In this document: positions 37,536 through 47,449 of the stretch, piece by piece
How the letters are laid out: the number at the start of each line of letters is the position of its first letter
Position numbering within the stretch: position 1 is the stretch's first letter
Source of the DNA: Saprospiraceae bacterium
GTDB taxonomy: Bacteria > Bacteroidota > Bacteroidia > Chitinophagales > Saprospiraceae
Assembly: GCA_021738725.1 (NCBI GenBank)
Contig: JAIPBE010000007.1
Span: forward strand, 42,067 to 106,066
Length of the DNA: 64,000 nt
Reading direction: 5' to 3'
Notes under the pieces: generated by a model
Database searches by the model: none
The model's input: the letters and a program-made list of their open reading frames with translations, nothing else
Told to the model about the DNA's origin: nothing
Made by a program: the position numbers and the translations under genes

Positions 37536-37804
37536 AAGCGGGTTACGGGCCGAGGCGAGGGTCAGATGTCCTCTCAGGCTAAGGGATGGATGTGAACAAG
37601 CTGTTATTTTCTGCTGACTCGCACATTGTTGAGAATAAACAGGGCCAGAGCTTCGTTCTGAAAACACTTTCATGCGTAACAGGGTTATGTATTCAGAGAT
37701 TTCATTCCTTCACTCACATAATTGTCCTTATCTTGGGGAGCGAGGTTCCTATCATGGAAAGAGGTGTTCCCGGACCTTTCGGGAAAGGATCATAAGCTAT
37801 TTTT

Positions 37805-38875
37805 ATGCAAATTCCCCGTTTTCTCAAACCCAAGGATTCCTTGCACGCAGAATTGCGTCAGCGGATCTCGGCATATTTTCAACAAAGAGGCCAGGATAGT
37901 AAAGGAGATGTTCGGCTCCACTCCAAAGCACTCCTGCTGGTCGGTGGTTTTCTAGCCCTGTACATCCATCTGGTATTCTTCCTTCCTTCACAGATCTGGT
38001 TGGGCCTTCTCGAAGCGGTGCTACTGGGCGGTTTTACGGCAGCCATTGGCTTCAATGTCATGCATGATGGTGCGCATGGCAGTTTCAGCAAACATGCCTT
38101 CCTCAATGATCTTGCAGGGTTATCCCTGAATTTTCTCGGTGCCAACGTCTTCATGTGGAAGACCAAACACAATGTGGTGCACCACACCTTCACCAATATT
38201 GAAGGTGTCGATGATGATCTGAATGCGCGTCCGATGTTACGGCTTTCACCTGGACAGAAGCGGTATGGCATCCACAAGTATCAGTATTTGTACTTCTGGA
38301 TGGTCTATTCTCTGCTGTACCTGTACTGGGTCTTTTTTACCGATTATAAAAAGTACTTTCTCGGCCGGGTAGGCGAAATGCCTATTGGTAAAATGCCCCT
38401 GATGGAACATTTGTCCTTTTGGGGTTTCAAAGCATTACACCTGGGGTTGTTTGTCATCCTTCCTATTTATACCATGGGCTTCGTCACCTGGATCATCGGA
38501 TTTCTGGTCTATACCTTCGCAGCCGGTTTGATTCTGAGCATTGTGTTCCAGATGGCGCATACGGTCGGAGATACGGCAGTGCCCGATCTGGATCCCAATC
38601 TACGGGTAGTCGATGAAGAGTGGGCCGTACACCAGCTCCAGACGACTGCCAACTTCGCCACGAAGAACCGGGTATTGTCCTGGTTGGTCGGCGGTCTGAA
38701 TTTTCAGATCGAACATCACCTCTTTCCGCATATCTCCCATGTGCATTATCCGGCGATCAGTCAGATCGTACGAGAAGTGTGCGAGGAGAAGGGCATTCGC
38801 TACATTGAATACCCCCGGTTTCGTCACGCCCTGGCGTCACATATTCAATATCTACGTGAGTTAGGGCGGGCCTAA
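37805..38875 (+). CDS. Membrane fatty acid (acyl-CoA/lipid) desaturase
   Basis: A 356-residue integral membrane di-iron desaturase. The three histidine boxes are HDGAHGSF (HxxxH), HNVVHHTF (HxxHH) and QIEHHLFPH (QxxHH). The third box with Q is typical of front-end/linoleoyl-CoA-type desaturases; there is no fused cytochrome b5 domain. Four helices are expected. It introduces double bonds in lipid acyl chains and probably adjusts membrane fluidity. Monocistronic; 269 bases upstream hold no gene. Confidence 0.93.
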   Translation: MQIPRFLKPKDSLHAELRQRISAYFQQRGQDSKGDVRLHSKALLLVGGFLALYIHLVFFLPSQIWLGLLEAVLLGGFTAAIGFNVMHDGAHGSFSKHAFLNDLAGLSLNFLGANVFMWKTKHNVVHHTFTNIEGVDDDLNARPMLRLSPGQKRYGIHKYQYLYFWMVYSLLYLYWVFFTDYKKYFLGRVGEMPIGKMPLMEHLSFWGFKALHLGLFVILPIYTMGFVTWIIGFLVYTFAAGLILSIVFQMAHTVGDTAVPDLDPNLRVVDEEWAVHQLQTTANFATKNRVLSWLVGGLNFQIEHHLFPHISHVHYPAISQIVREVCEEKGIRYIEYPRFRHALASHIQYLRELGRA

Positions 38876-38970
38876 CCGGATATTGCACGGCACATAGCCG
38901 AAAGAGACAGCGAATTGGTGATGTGGGTGGTCTATAGATCATCAGCTTTGTACGTTACAATTCCAGCCCT

Positions 38971-41007
38971 ATGCGTTATATCCTGTTCCTTGCTATCGTA
39001 TTCATTTCCTCAACCCTGCAGGCTCAACCATTACAGGTTGGTGTCGATCTGACCACCACTTATCAGGAAATCGATGGCTTCGGTGCCCATCAGGGGAATG
39101 CTCAAACCAATCAATCCTGGTGGCAGGAACTGTATTATGATGACTTGGGAGCCACCATATATCGTGTGGACCTGACGCCACGCCTGGTTTCTCCTTATTC
39201 GGATCTGAGCTACTATTCGCCCTGGTTCATGGGCTCGCAGACCAACAGTGTTTTCAATCTGGAAGATCCCGACAATCCCGACGGACCAGAAGGCAATCGC
39301 GTCAGGACCTATACCGGTCCTGAAGATTATAGCCGCGAGTTTGGTGGCGAACATGCGCCCATTGCCGTTATGGGGCCGGATATCGAAGAGAATATTCAAC
39401 AGTTCACCTTCCCAAATGATGGAGCCATCCAGGCGGGTATCGACCGGAAGGAACAGTTGGGTGATTTCAAGTTGATCGGTTCCCTCTGGTCTCCGGTGCC
39501 CTGGGTAAAGATCTCCAGTGGTAACAGTTGGAGTCAGGGGTGGTGGCCGGGCCCGGTCTTTGGCTCACCCTGGCCATTTATATGGGGTGGTAATTTTGGT
39601 GGTGGTATGCTGGACGTGTCCGGCCAGATTTATGATGAGTTTGACGACAGTGCCCTGGGCGGAACAGGGCCGACCAGTGCTCTGACCCAGTTTGCCCGAA
39701 GCACAGCAGCCTATGTGCTGGGCTATCAACGGGCCTACAATACGACGTTCTATGCCATCAGTATTCAGAACGAGCTCAACTTCGAACAATTCTACAACAG
39801 TGCCACCTACCCGCTGGCATCCCAATACATCACAGCATTGAAGGCCATTCGTGCCGAATTTGATCAGTACCCTGAACTGGCCGGGATCAAGCTGATGGGA
39901 CCGGAAGATCTCTTGGGTGGGGATGCGTATGGGATGTATGAATATGGTGGTCCAGTACACAAGAATCTGCAGTATCTCCAGCATCTGTCCTATGATCCGG
40001 AAGCCATGGCAGCTCTGGACCTCTTTTGCATCCATGGTTATGGCAGTGACGGAGTGAGTTCCTCCGGGGCTGATTCGCAGCTCTGGGACTGGTGGGTGAA
40101 CGGATGGACGAATAGCCCGGCACCCGGCATTCCAGGTGATGTGGACGGGTTTTCCACCTTTGGTAAAAAAAGCTGGATGACCGAAACCTCCGGGGAAGCA
40201 CGACAATGGCTGTGGCCGTCTTCCGGCTATCCGTCGAACGGTGGTTGGAGCCTGGCGGTCAAGATCCATCAAGCCCTGACTACTGGACAGGAGAGTGCCT
40301 GGCTCTACTGGACCTTTACGGAGACCGATGATAACGGTCAGGTGACACCTTATGCACTGAGCAGCCAGGCAGCGGGAAATACCTCGCCCAAGTACGTGGC
40401 CGCCAAGCACTTTTTCAAGTTCATTCCGCCAGGTACCCACCGGATCGCCGCACTGCAGCAAGACCCCGCTCAAACCTATTCCAGTGCCTACTATCATGGA
40501 GAGACCGAGCGGCTGACCATTGTGATCATCAATCCTCAACCGGCAGAACAGGAAGTAGAAATCCACTTGACAGGTGGATCAGGAATTGGAAATATGGACA
40601 CCTATACCTCCAGCGACGGAAACTACTGGGTGGAAGGAACTACTTCTATTGAAAATGGTATTGGAACATTGACCATTCCGGGTTACGGGGTGGTGACCCT
40701 GACGGAAACAGAGGTGTTTGTTACCGGGGTTTCTCCGCAGGCCGATCCACCCATGCGCTTACAATTTACACCCAATCCAGGCAAAGGAGTGGTCCATGCT
40801 AGGTTTCATCTGGACCACGCAGGTGAGACCTCTGTTCGATTGATCGATGGGATGGGCCATGTTGTCCTTCAACAGAATGAAGGATGGCGGCAATCGGGAG
40901 ATCAATCTTGCCAAATGTCGACGGTTGGTATCTCCGCCGGCTCTTATACATGTGAAATACAGGTTGGTGATCAGGTTTGGAGTGGCCGGGTCATCCTGGT
41001 AGACTAG
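38971..41007 (+). CDS. Secreted GH30-type glycoside hydrolase with T9SS type A domain
   Basis: A 678-residue exported hydrolase. The signal peptide is MRYILFLAIVFISSTLQAQ. The catalytic barrel starts with YQEIDGFGAHQGNAQ, a GH30 hallmark. The acid/base glutamate lies in ISIQNELNF and the nucleophile glutamate in SWMTETSGEA; a side beta-domain follows (YSSAYYHGETERLTIVIIN). Family members cut xylan, beta-1,6-glucan or glucosyl/fucosyl bonds; the target here is not known. The tail (TPNPGKGVVHARF to VILVD) is a T9SS type A domain. It is not in a polysaccharide utilisation locus: no SusC/SusD genes are near. Confidence 0.9.
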   Translation: MRYILFLAIVFISSTLQAQPLQVGVDLTTTYQEIDGFGAHQGNAQTNQSWWQELYYDDLGATIYRVDLTPRLVSPYSDLSYYSPWFMGSQTNSVFNLEDPDNPDGPEGNRVRTYTGPEDYSREFGGEHAPIAVMGPDIEENIQQFTFPNDGAIQAGIDRKEQLGDFKLIGSLWSPVPWVKISSGNSWSQGWWPGPVFGSPWPFIWGGNFGGGMLDVSGQIYDEFDDSALGGTGPTSALTQFARSTAAYVLGYQRAYNTTFYAISIQNELNFEQFYNSATYPLASQYITALKAIRAEFDQYPELAGIKLMGPEDLLGGDAYGMYEYGGPVHKNLQYLQHLSYDPEAMAALDLFCIHGYGSDGVSSSGADSQLWDWWVNGWTNSPAPGIPGDVDGFSTFGKKSWMTETSGEARQWLWPSSGYPSNGGWSLAVKIHQALTTGQESAWLYWTFTETDDNGQVTPYALSSQAAGNTSPKYVAAKHFFKFIPPGTHRIAALQQDPAQTYSSAYYHGETERLTIVIINPQPAEQEVEIHLTGGSGIGNMDTYTSSDGNYWVEGTTSIENGIGTLTIPGYGVVTLTETEVFVTGVSPQADPPMRLQFTPNPGKGVVHARFHLDHAGETSVRLIDGMGHVVLQQNEGWRQSGDQSCQMSTVGISAGSYTCEIQVGDQVWSGRVILVD

Positions 41008-41257
41008 ATGGAACGTAAGGCAGACGAGTGCCAACCAAAGTTCGTTTGTCGGGCGTGATTATCTTTGGGATCTGATCTCTCACCCGTGCCGAAGGCATGC
41101 AATCCCTCCACATATTGACAGGTGATTCCAGAAGGACGCTGACGGTGGTTCTTCTAACCAATCATTGATCGGTCCATTATTGAAAGATGAACAATACGGC
41201 GATATTCTGATTTATGATTGGGCTGTCAACTGAAGAATAGTAACGAACGGATACCTG

Positions 41258-42253
41258 ATGTATATCAAGCGAAACTATGGCTTCTGGATGACCTTCAACT
41301 GGTCCAAAAAGCCTTTTCTCCTGGGAGGGGCATACGCGTTTGTAGTAACCCTCATTTATGTGCTCCTGGATCTGGATTTTTCCCTGCCCTGGCAGCCAAT
41401 GAGTGTGCTGGGTATTGCCGTAGCCTTCTATCTGGGTTTTAAGAACAACAGTTCCTATGATCGGACCTGGGAGGCGCGCAAGATCTGGGGAGGCCTGGTC
41501 AATAACAGCAGGAGCTTTGGATCAGCAGTGATCTCTTTTCTCCAACATGAAGATCCGAACCAACTTGCCGCTGAACGAAAAGCGCTGATCTATCGCCATG
41601 TGGCCTGGTTGACCGCGTTGCGTTACCAACTCAGACTATCCCGTGAGTGGGAACACCAGGAGGAACGGTTGTCTGGTCTTTATGTCCCGAATATTTGTGA
41701 AGAATATATCCATCGTCTCGATCAGGATCTCGGACCATTCTTATCGAAAGAAGAGATCACTGCAGTGAATAAAAAGAGCAATATGGCGACCCAGATCATG
41801 GCCATTCAGGCACGTGAACTGCAGCGTTTGCGTGATGAGGGATTTATGGATGACTTCCGGCATATGCGCATGCACGAACTGATCGGCACTTTTTATGATG
41901 ATCAGGGCCGGAGTGAGCGGATTAAAAATTTTCCCTTTCCCCGGCAATATGCGTCTACCGCCTTATGGACGGCACTGGTCTTTTGTCTGTTGCTTCCTTA
42001 TGGATTGTTGAATTCGTTTGGCACGATGTCCGATCTGATGATCTGGATGACCGTCCCATTTTCAGCCCTGATCACCTGGGTCTTCTTTTTGATGGAAAAG
42101 ATCGGCGACTATTCCGAAAATCCCTTCGAAGGCACTTATAATGATGTGCCCATCACATCGATCGCTCGCGGTATTGAGATCGATCTGCGACAGATGATCG
42201 ACGACGAGAATATTCCAGAGCCGATCCAGTCCAAGGATGGATTCCTCATGTGA
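41258..42253 (+). CDS. Bestrophin-family (YneE-like) ion channel
   Basis: A 331-residue membrane protein. The conserved core NNSSYDRTWEARKIWGGLVN and the four-helix layout match bacterial bestrophins, which form pentameric channels. The C-terminal cytoplasmic part includes the conserved ENPFEGTYNDVPITSIA. Ion selectivity (anion or cation) cannot be told from this sequence. It precedes a cation/proton antiporter on the same strand, separated by 148 bases. Confidence 0.92.
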   Translation: MYIKRNYGFWMTFNWSKKPFLLGGAYAFVVTLIYVLLDLDFSLPWQPMSVLGIAVAFYLGFKNNSSYDRTWEARKIWGGLVNNSRSFGSAVISFLQHEDPNQLAAERKALIYRHVAWLTALRYQLRLSREWEHQEERLSGLYVPNICEEYIHRLDQDLGPFLSKEEITAVNKKSNMATQIMAIQARELQRLRDEGFMDDFRHMRMHELIGTFYDDQGRSERIKNFPFPRQYASTALWTALVFCLLLPYGLLNSFGTMSDLMIWMTVPFSALITWVFFLMEKIGDYSENPFEGTYNDVPITSIARGIEIDLRQMIDDENIPEPIQSKDGFLM

Positions 42254-42401
42254 TCTTCTGTGGAACTATATGGAACTGGGAAAACGATGTGAAATTGGGG
42301 CCCCGGACTATTTCGGTCGGATTTTTGTTCATTGAACGAATTGGACGCCAGGTCAAACCTGGTGCTCAGTATCTGGTGTGAATCTCTATTGGCCGATCCA
42401 T

Positions 42402-43604
42402 ATGTCCACAACTGAAATCTTTCTCCTCGCCATGATCCTGATCTATACGGTGCCGTACTTGATTTGGCGGGTCGGACGGACAGAGTATTGGGCTCCTCTG
42501 GTTGTGGTTCAGATCATTACCGGTATCCTGTTGGGTCCCGGCGTGCTGGGAGCCATCTTTCCTCAATATTACGATTTCGTCTTTCCTACCCCCGTCATCC
42601 AGTCCCTGAATGGGATCGCGATGTGGGCGGTAATGATCTTTGTCTGGATCGCTGGCATCGAACTCGATCTGCGAAAGATCTGGAGTTACCGACGAGAAAG
42701 TGGGATCACGGCCGGGCTGGCATTGGGAACGCCGCTGGCGTTTGGAGCCGTCGCAGCGCTCATCCTCCTCCGTGTGAGCAGTGGATGGTTGGGCGAAAAT
42801 GGAGCATCCTGGCAATTTGTGCTGGGTGTCGGCATGGCTTGTGCGGTTACGGCCCTCCCTATCCTCATCCTGTTCATGGAAAAAATGCAGATTCTGCGTC
42901 AGCCGATCGGCCAGCGAATTCTGCGATATGCCAGTTTGGATGATATCGCCATTTGGGGGGTCTTGGCCCTGATCTTGATGGACTGGACCCGGGTTGGGCG
43001 GCAGGGATTGTTTTTGCTGGGATTTGGTCTGGCCAGTCTGTTCTTTCGAAAATTAATGCGTGCCCTGGCAGAACAGGACAGATGGTATCTTGGATTGATC
43101 TGGTTGGCCGGTTCTGGATTTATTGCTGACTGGGCCGGCCTTCATTTTATGGTGGGGGCATTTTTGGCCGGCGTCGTCATGGATGCAGAGTGGTTTGATC
43201 AGAATGATATGGATAAGCTGCGGCATTTTGTCCTGTTGATCATCATGCCCGTATTCTTCCTCAGTACGGGTTTGCGCACCGACTTCGAGGTCGGCGGTAT
43301 GTTGGTCATGTTCGCCGCCCTTTTGCTGTTGCTGGCTTCGGTTGGTGGAAAATTGGCGGGAGTTCACATGGCAGGCTATGTTCTGAAGTGGCAGAAAGGG
43401 GAGGCATCGATCATCGGGTGGTTGTTACAGACCAAGGCACTGATCATGATCATCTTTGCGAATGTGCTCCTGGACAAAGGTGTTTTCACAAATCAGACCT
43501 TTACTGCCCTCCTCGTCATGGCGGTTCTCAGTACGATGATGTCCGTACCTATGGTGGCCCCTCGGTTGAAGAAGATCTCAGGACTGCTGGATCGTTCGAG
43601 CTGA
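42402..43604 (+). CDS. CPA2-type cation/proton antiporter (Kef/NapA-like)
   Basis: A membrane antiporter of about 400 residues with 11-13 helices. The frame is open from a GTG at 42378; the ATG at 42402 (MSTTEIFLLAMILIY) is preferred. Motifs: YWAPLVVVQIITGILLGPGV, WIAGIELDLRKIW, and YASLDDIAIWGVLAL, where the paired aspartates are typical of electrogenic NapA/GerN-like transport. There is no C-terminal TrkA domain. It likely exchanges Na+ or K+ for protons. The neighbouring bestrophin suggests an ion-balance pair, by context only. Confidence 0.9.
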   Translation: MSTTEIFLLAMILIYTVPYLIWRVGRTEYWAPLVVVQIITGILLGPGVLGAIFPQYYDFVFPTPVIQSLNGIAMWAVMIFVWIAGIELDLRKIWSYRRESGITAGLALGTPLAFGAVAALILLRVSSGWLGENGASWQFVLGVGMACAVTALPILILFMEKMQILRQPIGQRILRYASLDDIAIWGVLALILMDWTRVGRQGLFLLGFGLASLFFRKLMRALAEQDRWYLGLIWLAGSGFIADWAGLHFMVGAFLAGVVMDAEWFDQNDMDKLRHFVLLIIMPVFFLSTGLRTDFEVGGMLVMFAALLLLLASVGGKLAGVHMAGYVLKWQKGEASIIGWLLQTKALIMIIFANVLLDKGVFTNQTFTALLVMAVLSTMMSVPMVAPRLKKISGLLDRSS

Positions 43605-43713
43605 TCAATTTTTCTTCCCTCCCCAACATACAGGTGGCAGTCGGGTTCGAACTTTCGAAAATCATTCCCGACCTTTGGCCCGCTGGCCGCATGGTCGCAC
43701 AAAAGAATAAACC

Positions 43714-43923
43714 ATGGAAGTCAAAGATTCAAACGGTAACCTCCTGAATGCCGGTGATAGTGTACATGTGATCAAGGACCTGAAGGTCAGGGGAAGCTCC
43801 ACTGTGATCAAACGTGGAACAGTCGTGAAGAATATCCGGCTGACGGATAATGAAGATGAGGTGGAAGGCAAGGTGGACGGATCGATGATGGTCCTGCGGA
43901 CAGAGTTTCTCAAGAAGAAATAA
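43714..43923 (+). CDS. Short PhnA/YjdM-like protein
   Basis: A 69-residue protein matching the C-terminal domain of PhnA (VKDSNGNLL, DSVHVIKDLKVRGSS, KNIRLTD, LRTEFLKKK). The N-terminal zinc ribbon of full-length PhnA (about 110 residues) is absent. Despite the old name alkylphosphonate protein, PhnA/YjdM is not part of phosphonate breakdown as now understood. The small SH3-like domain probably binds something, unknown. Confidence 0.85.
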   Translation: MEVKDSNGNLLNAGDSVHVIKDLKVRGSSTVIKRGTVVKNIRLTDNEDEVEGKVDGSMMVLRTEFLKKK

Positions 43924-43996
43924 TCTGTCGGGCCAGGTCGGAACCGCCTGGTCGGCTGTGGCTGAATATATGGCGACATGTCTATCTTGGAGGAGA

Positions 43997-45214
43997 ATGA
44001 TTCGATTCCTCCTTTCTGTGGTTGTGTACATGCTTTTCGTCCATGTTTTGGTTGGACAGACACCCGGTTGTACCGATCCTCTAGCGAAGAACTACCAACC
44101 CATGGCCACCGTCAATGACGGATCCTGCATGTATGTGGCCACTTCAGTTGCACCTGACCAAACCTACGATCTGCCCGCTACGGTTGCCGAAACTTCCGGG
44201 TTGATCCGGTGGAACGGTACCCTGTGGACGCATAATGATGACTCGGATACGCAGCTTTTTGCGCTGGAAGAGCCCGATGGTGACATCATTCAGGAATGTC
44301 TGTTGACGGGGGTGATCAACCAGGATTGGGAGGATATCGACCAGGATGAATCCTGGATCTATATCGGTGATTTTGGCAATAATAATGCGGGCAACCGACA
44401 AAACCTGCATATCCTTCGTGTCGAAAAAGCCACGCTGTGCAGTGGCCAGCCCAAGATCGATACCTTGTGGTTTCAGTATGAAGACCAGACGGATTTCGGA
44501 GATCAGGGAAGCAATACCACCGACTTCGATTGCGAGGCTATGGTGGTCGGTACAGACAGTATCTATCTGTTCACCAAGCAATGGACCAGCCTCGGGACAG
44601 CCGTTTACACTTTGCCTAAACAACTCGGGGATCATGAAGCGAAATACAAAACGACCTATCCGGTCAATGGTCTGATCACGGGGGCTACCTGGTTGGAGGA
44701 CAAGAATCTACTGGCCTTGTGTGGCTATTCCCCCATCCTTCAACCTTTCCTTTTTCTTTGTTATGATTATTCGGATACCGATTTTTTTAGTGGCAATAAA
44801 CGCCGCCTGGAACTGACATTACCGTTTCATCAGATCGAGGGGATCACCACTGCGGATGGACTGAACTATGCCCTGACCAATGAACGATTTACGCAGGTCT
44901 TGATGGTCCCACAGCGGTTACACGAAATAAATCTGAATGCCTATTTGGAGGGCTATCTGGATGGTCAGACGAGTGTAGATAGCGAGGTGAGCGAACTCGG
45001 GGATCTGTTGGTCTCAACGGAGAATGGAGCCGTTGTGATTCAGGCCGGCGACGACTGGCTGGGTCAGCCGGTGCAGGTTGTTGATCTATGGGGCAGGGTC
45101 TTGGTGGAGGAAAGTTTACGGTCTTCCCGCCAGCGAATAACTATCCTGGGAGCACGACCCGCATTCCTGATCGTTCAAGTGGGTAGTATTGTCCAACGGG
45201 TGGTGGTGTGGTAA
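43997..45214 (+). CDS. Exported protein with T9SS-like tail
   Basis: The frame is open from 43958; the ATG at 43997 gives a signal peptide (MIRFLLSVVVYMLFVHVLVG, cut before QTPGC) and 405 residues. An early segment (GCTDPLAKNYQPMATVNDGS) is the short Asn/Asp-rich TSP3-like motif often found in secreted proteins of this phylum. The body has propeller-like strands (ETSGLIRWNGTLWTHND, DWEDIDQDESWIYIGDFGNN, QIEGITTADGLNYALTNE). The last 80 residues (LLVSTENGAVVIQ to VVVW) resemble a T9SS type A domain. No enzymatic motif seen. Confidence 0.78.
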   Translation: MIRFLLSVVVYMLFVHVLVGQTPGCTDPLAKNYQPMATVNDGSCMYVATSVAPDQTYDLPATVAETSGLIRWNGTLWTHNDDSDTQLFALEEPDGDIIQECLLTGVINQDWEDIDQDESWIYIGDFGNNNAGNRQNLHILRVEKATLCSGQPKIDTLWFQYEDQTDFGDQGSNTTDFDCEAMVVGTDSIYLFTKQWTSLGTAVYTLPKQLGDHEAKYKTTYPVNGLITGATWLEDKNLLALCGYSPILQPFLFLCYDYSDTDFFSGNKRRLELTLPFHQIEGITTADGLNYALTNERFTQVLMVPQRLHEINLNAYLEGYLDGQTSVDSEVSELGDLLVSTENGAVVIQAGDDWLGQPVQVVDLWGRVLVEESLRSSRQRITILGARPAFLIVQVGSIVQRVVVW

Positions 45215-45395
45215 GAGGTCAGGCCTGGTAGAAGTCCATATGAATTTAACCAGGGCATTCCTATATTTTTCATCGATGATTGCATTTGCTGCCACCGATG
45301 TGGCCAAGAAAGGGTGGTGATCTTTAATTCCTGTTCAGTTCTGTTAACATATGTCCTGCGACATGCATTACAAGGGAAACTAATTAGACATACTT

Positions 45396-45800
45396 ATGCA
45401 GCTACTCGGGACTTACATCCTCACGGCCATTGTCTTTTTCCTGGTGGATCTGACCTGGCTGGGGTTCATTGCCAAAGATTGGTATGCCCGGCATATGGGG
45501 CATCTGATGCGGGAGTCTGTCAATTGGCCAGTGGCAATCATCTTTTATTTACTCTTCATCATTGGGCTATTTGTTTTTGTGATCCTTCCTGCCACAGAAA
45601 AGGGCTCCTTTCGTTTTGCTCTCATGTATGGGGCATTGTTTGGTCTGTTCACTTATGCCACATACGACCTGACCAACCTGGCGGTATTGAAAGATTTTCC
45701 TGCTGGCATTGTGATTGGAGATATTATATGGGGGATGACCCTCAGTAGCATTGTCAGTGGCGCGGGCTATGTGATTCACCGTTGGATACTGGGACTATGA
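45396..45800 (+). CDS. DUF2177 membrane protein
   Basis: A 134-residue protein with four helices and the DUF2177 pattern (LVDLTWLGFIAKDWY, MYGALFGLFTYATYDLTNLA, IIWGMTLSSIVSGAGY). Function unknown. Its stop overlaps the start of the following DUF1295 gene (ATGA), so the two are translationally coupled. The same pairing, often with cyclopropane-fatty-acid synthase-type genes, suggests a lipid-related role (inference). Confidence 0.88.
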   Translation: MQLLGTYILTAIVFFLVDLTWLGFIAKDWYARHMGHLMRESVNWPVAIIFYLLFIIGLFVFVILPATEKGSFRFALMYGALFGLFTYATYDLTNLAVLKDFPAGIVIGDIIWGMTLSSIVSGAGYVIHRWILGL

Positions 45801-46567
45801 TCGGGCTTCTTCTTCAAGCATTGGTGGTCATGTTGACTTATGCCACCTTATGGTATGGGGTTTCATTGGTGGTCAAACGAAATGATATCGCTGATGTGGC
45901 CTGGGGAATTGGATATATTGTATTAATCGGTTGGCTGATATGGACCCGGCCGGTCAGTCCCGTAGCCTGGGTGATTTATTCATTAGTGACCCTATGGGGC
46001 TTGCGCCTGGCCATTCATATCGGGCATCGGATCATAGATAAGGCAGAGGATTTTCGATATCGCCAATGGCGGCAGGAGTGGGGCGCATCGTTCTATTGGC
46101 GTTCCTACCTGCAGGTCTATCTCCTACAGGGGTTTTTGTTGGTCATCATTGCCATGCCTGTTTTGATTGCTGCTTCGGATCCGATGGCGGAGCTGAGTTT
46201 TTGGTCCTGGTTGGGAACTGGGTTCTGGATTGTCGGCTTTCTGATCCAATCCATCGCCGATCGGCAATTGGCTCATTTTGTTCGCCATCGGAAAAGTCCG
46301 GCAGAAGTATTGGATTCGGGCCTTTGGAAATACTCCCGACATCCAAATTATTTTGGTGAGATCCTGATGTGGTGGGCCATCTTTTTTATTGTTTGGCCAT
46401 TGTCGAGTGGTTGGATCGCGGTGACCAGTCCGTTGACCATCACCTTCTTGCTCGTTTTTGTGTCGGGTGTGCCCATGCTGGAGAAGCGTTATGCTGATCA
46501 TCCCGGTTATCAGGTGTACAAGAAGCGAACCAATGTGCTGATTCCATGGTGGCCTGCCAATGAATGA
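45797..46567 (+). CDS. DUF1295 (steroid 5-alpha-reductase-like) membrane protein
   Basis: A membrane protein of 256 residues, about six helices. A TTG at 45782 opens the frame, but the ATG at 45797 overlaps the DUF2177 stop and is preferred. Motifs: RNDIADVAWGIGYIVL, and the C-terminal block LWKYSRHPNYFGEILMWW followed by PMLEKRYADHPGYQVYKKRT, shared with steroid 5-alpha-reductase C-terminal and isoprenylcysteine methyltransferase families. Probably acts on a lipid-like substrate in the membrane. Confidence 0.9.
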   Translation: MIGLLLQALVVMLTYATLWYGVSLVVKRNDIADVAWGIGYIVLIGWLIWTRPVSPVAWVIYSLVTLWGLRLAIHIGHRIIDKAEDFRYRQWRQEWGASFYWRSYLQVYLLQGFLLVIIAMPVLIAASDPMAELSFWSWLGTGFWIVGFLIQSIADRQLAHFVRHRKSPAEVLDSGLWKYSRHPNYFGEILMWWAIFFIVWPLSSGWIAVTSPLTITFLLVFVSGVPMLEKRYADHPGYQVYKKRTNVLIPWWPANE

Positions 46568-46737
46568 TACCTCTGATGCGGGTCAACTGTTTGATAAATG
46601 GGGGAGTAAAGTCAGATGACTTTGTCATAAAAAATAGTGTGTCCTTATTAATAATGAATTCGGTTGATCTATGGCAAGAAAGAGTTTACATTAGTCTATG
46701 AATTTAAATAATTCAAGACGTAAAATAAAGTGCTAGT

Positions 46738-47268
46738 ATGATGAAGCCTGGAGTAATATCTATTTTATTCAGCTGTTTTGTATGTGCAGTCGGAGCACAA
46801 ACAGAACCCTTGCCTACGATATTAAAACCCGAAAACACGATCAATATCGGCCTTCTTGGTGATGTGTCTATCGTATCTATATCGTATGAGAGACTGTTCT
46901 GTGTCCGCCCGGATCATTTCCTGACCATCAAGGCAGGCTTGGGATTCAATCAGGCACCTATCTGGCGTATTCTTCCTCAACTTCATCCCAGCGATAATGT
47001 AGTCCGTAATTTTCTCACCATTCCTCATCATTTTACATCAAATTATGGGCGAGGAAAGCATTTTGGTGAAATTGGACTGGGAGGTACATTGTTGACTGGA
47101 AATACTGGTCCCTTTTATACGATTTACCCGATTGTGGGTTACCGGTATATGCCCTTGGAGATGGATGCAATTTGTTTTCGAATTTTTGCCATGTATCCAT
47201 TTTCATTGAATCAGAACGCAGGTGTATGGGGATTTCCCATCGGCTTGAGTCTGGGTGGGACTTTTTAA
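46738..47268 (+). CDS. Exported barrel-like protein of unknown function
   Basis: A 176-residue protein with a signal peptide (MMKPGVISILFSCFVCAVGA, cut before QTEPLP) and strand-rich sequence with glycine/aromatic turns (ISYERLFCVRPDHFLTIKAG, HFGEIGLGGTLLTG, IVGYRYMPLEMDAICFRIF), ending LSLGGTF, consistent with a small outer-membrane barrel. No family recognised. Its DNA is lower in GC than its neighbours, and 170 bases of AT-rich sequence precede it. Confidence 0.62.
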   Translation: MMKPGVISILFSCFVCAVGAQTEPLPTILKPENTINIGLLGDVSIVSISYERLFCVRPDHFLTIKAGLGFNQAPIWRILPQLHPSDNVVRNFLTIPHHFTSNYGRGKHFGEIGLGGTLLTGNTGPFYTIYPIVGYRYMPLEMDAICFRIFAMYPFSLNQNAGVWGFPIGLSLGGTF

Positions 47269-47449
47269 AATTTATATATTCAAAACATAGTCAGTGGAAA
47301 GTTGTACCGCTTTTTGAAGGTATTCACCGGTCGAGTTATATATATCAAAAACCTCATTCATACTCCTTCTCGAGGGGATGTATCTTCCTTATTCCTTATT
47401 ATCTTTAAGGTCAAGATCATTATGTATGCCTTCCTCAAAGTGCATCTTT

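Noticed and set aside
39565..40566. 333-codon open frame on the minus strand inside the GH30 gene
   Set aside because: It is antisense to a well-supported GH30 gene with catalytic motifs and signal peptide; the translated sequence has no domain, signal or membrane segment and follows the codon pattern of the true gene.
43640..43680. GGTTCGAAC word resembling a tRNA T-arm
   Set aside because: No cloverleaf can be built around it: no acceptor stem, anticodon arm or paired T-stem at the right spacing.
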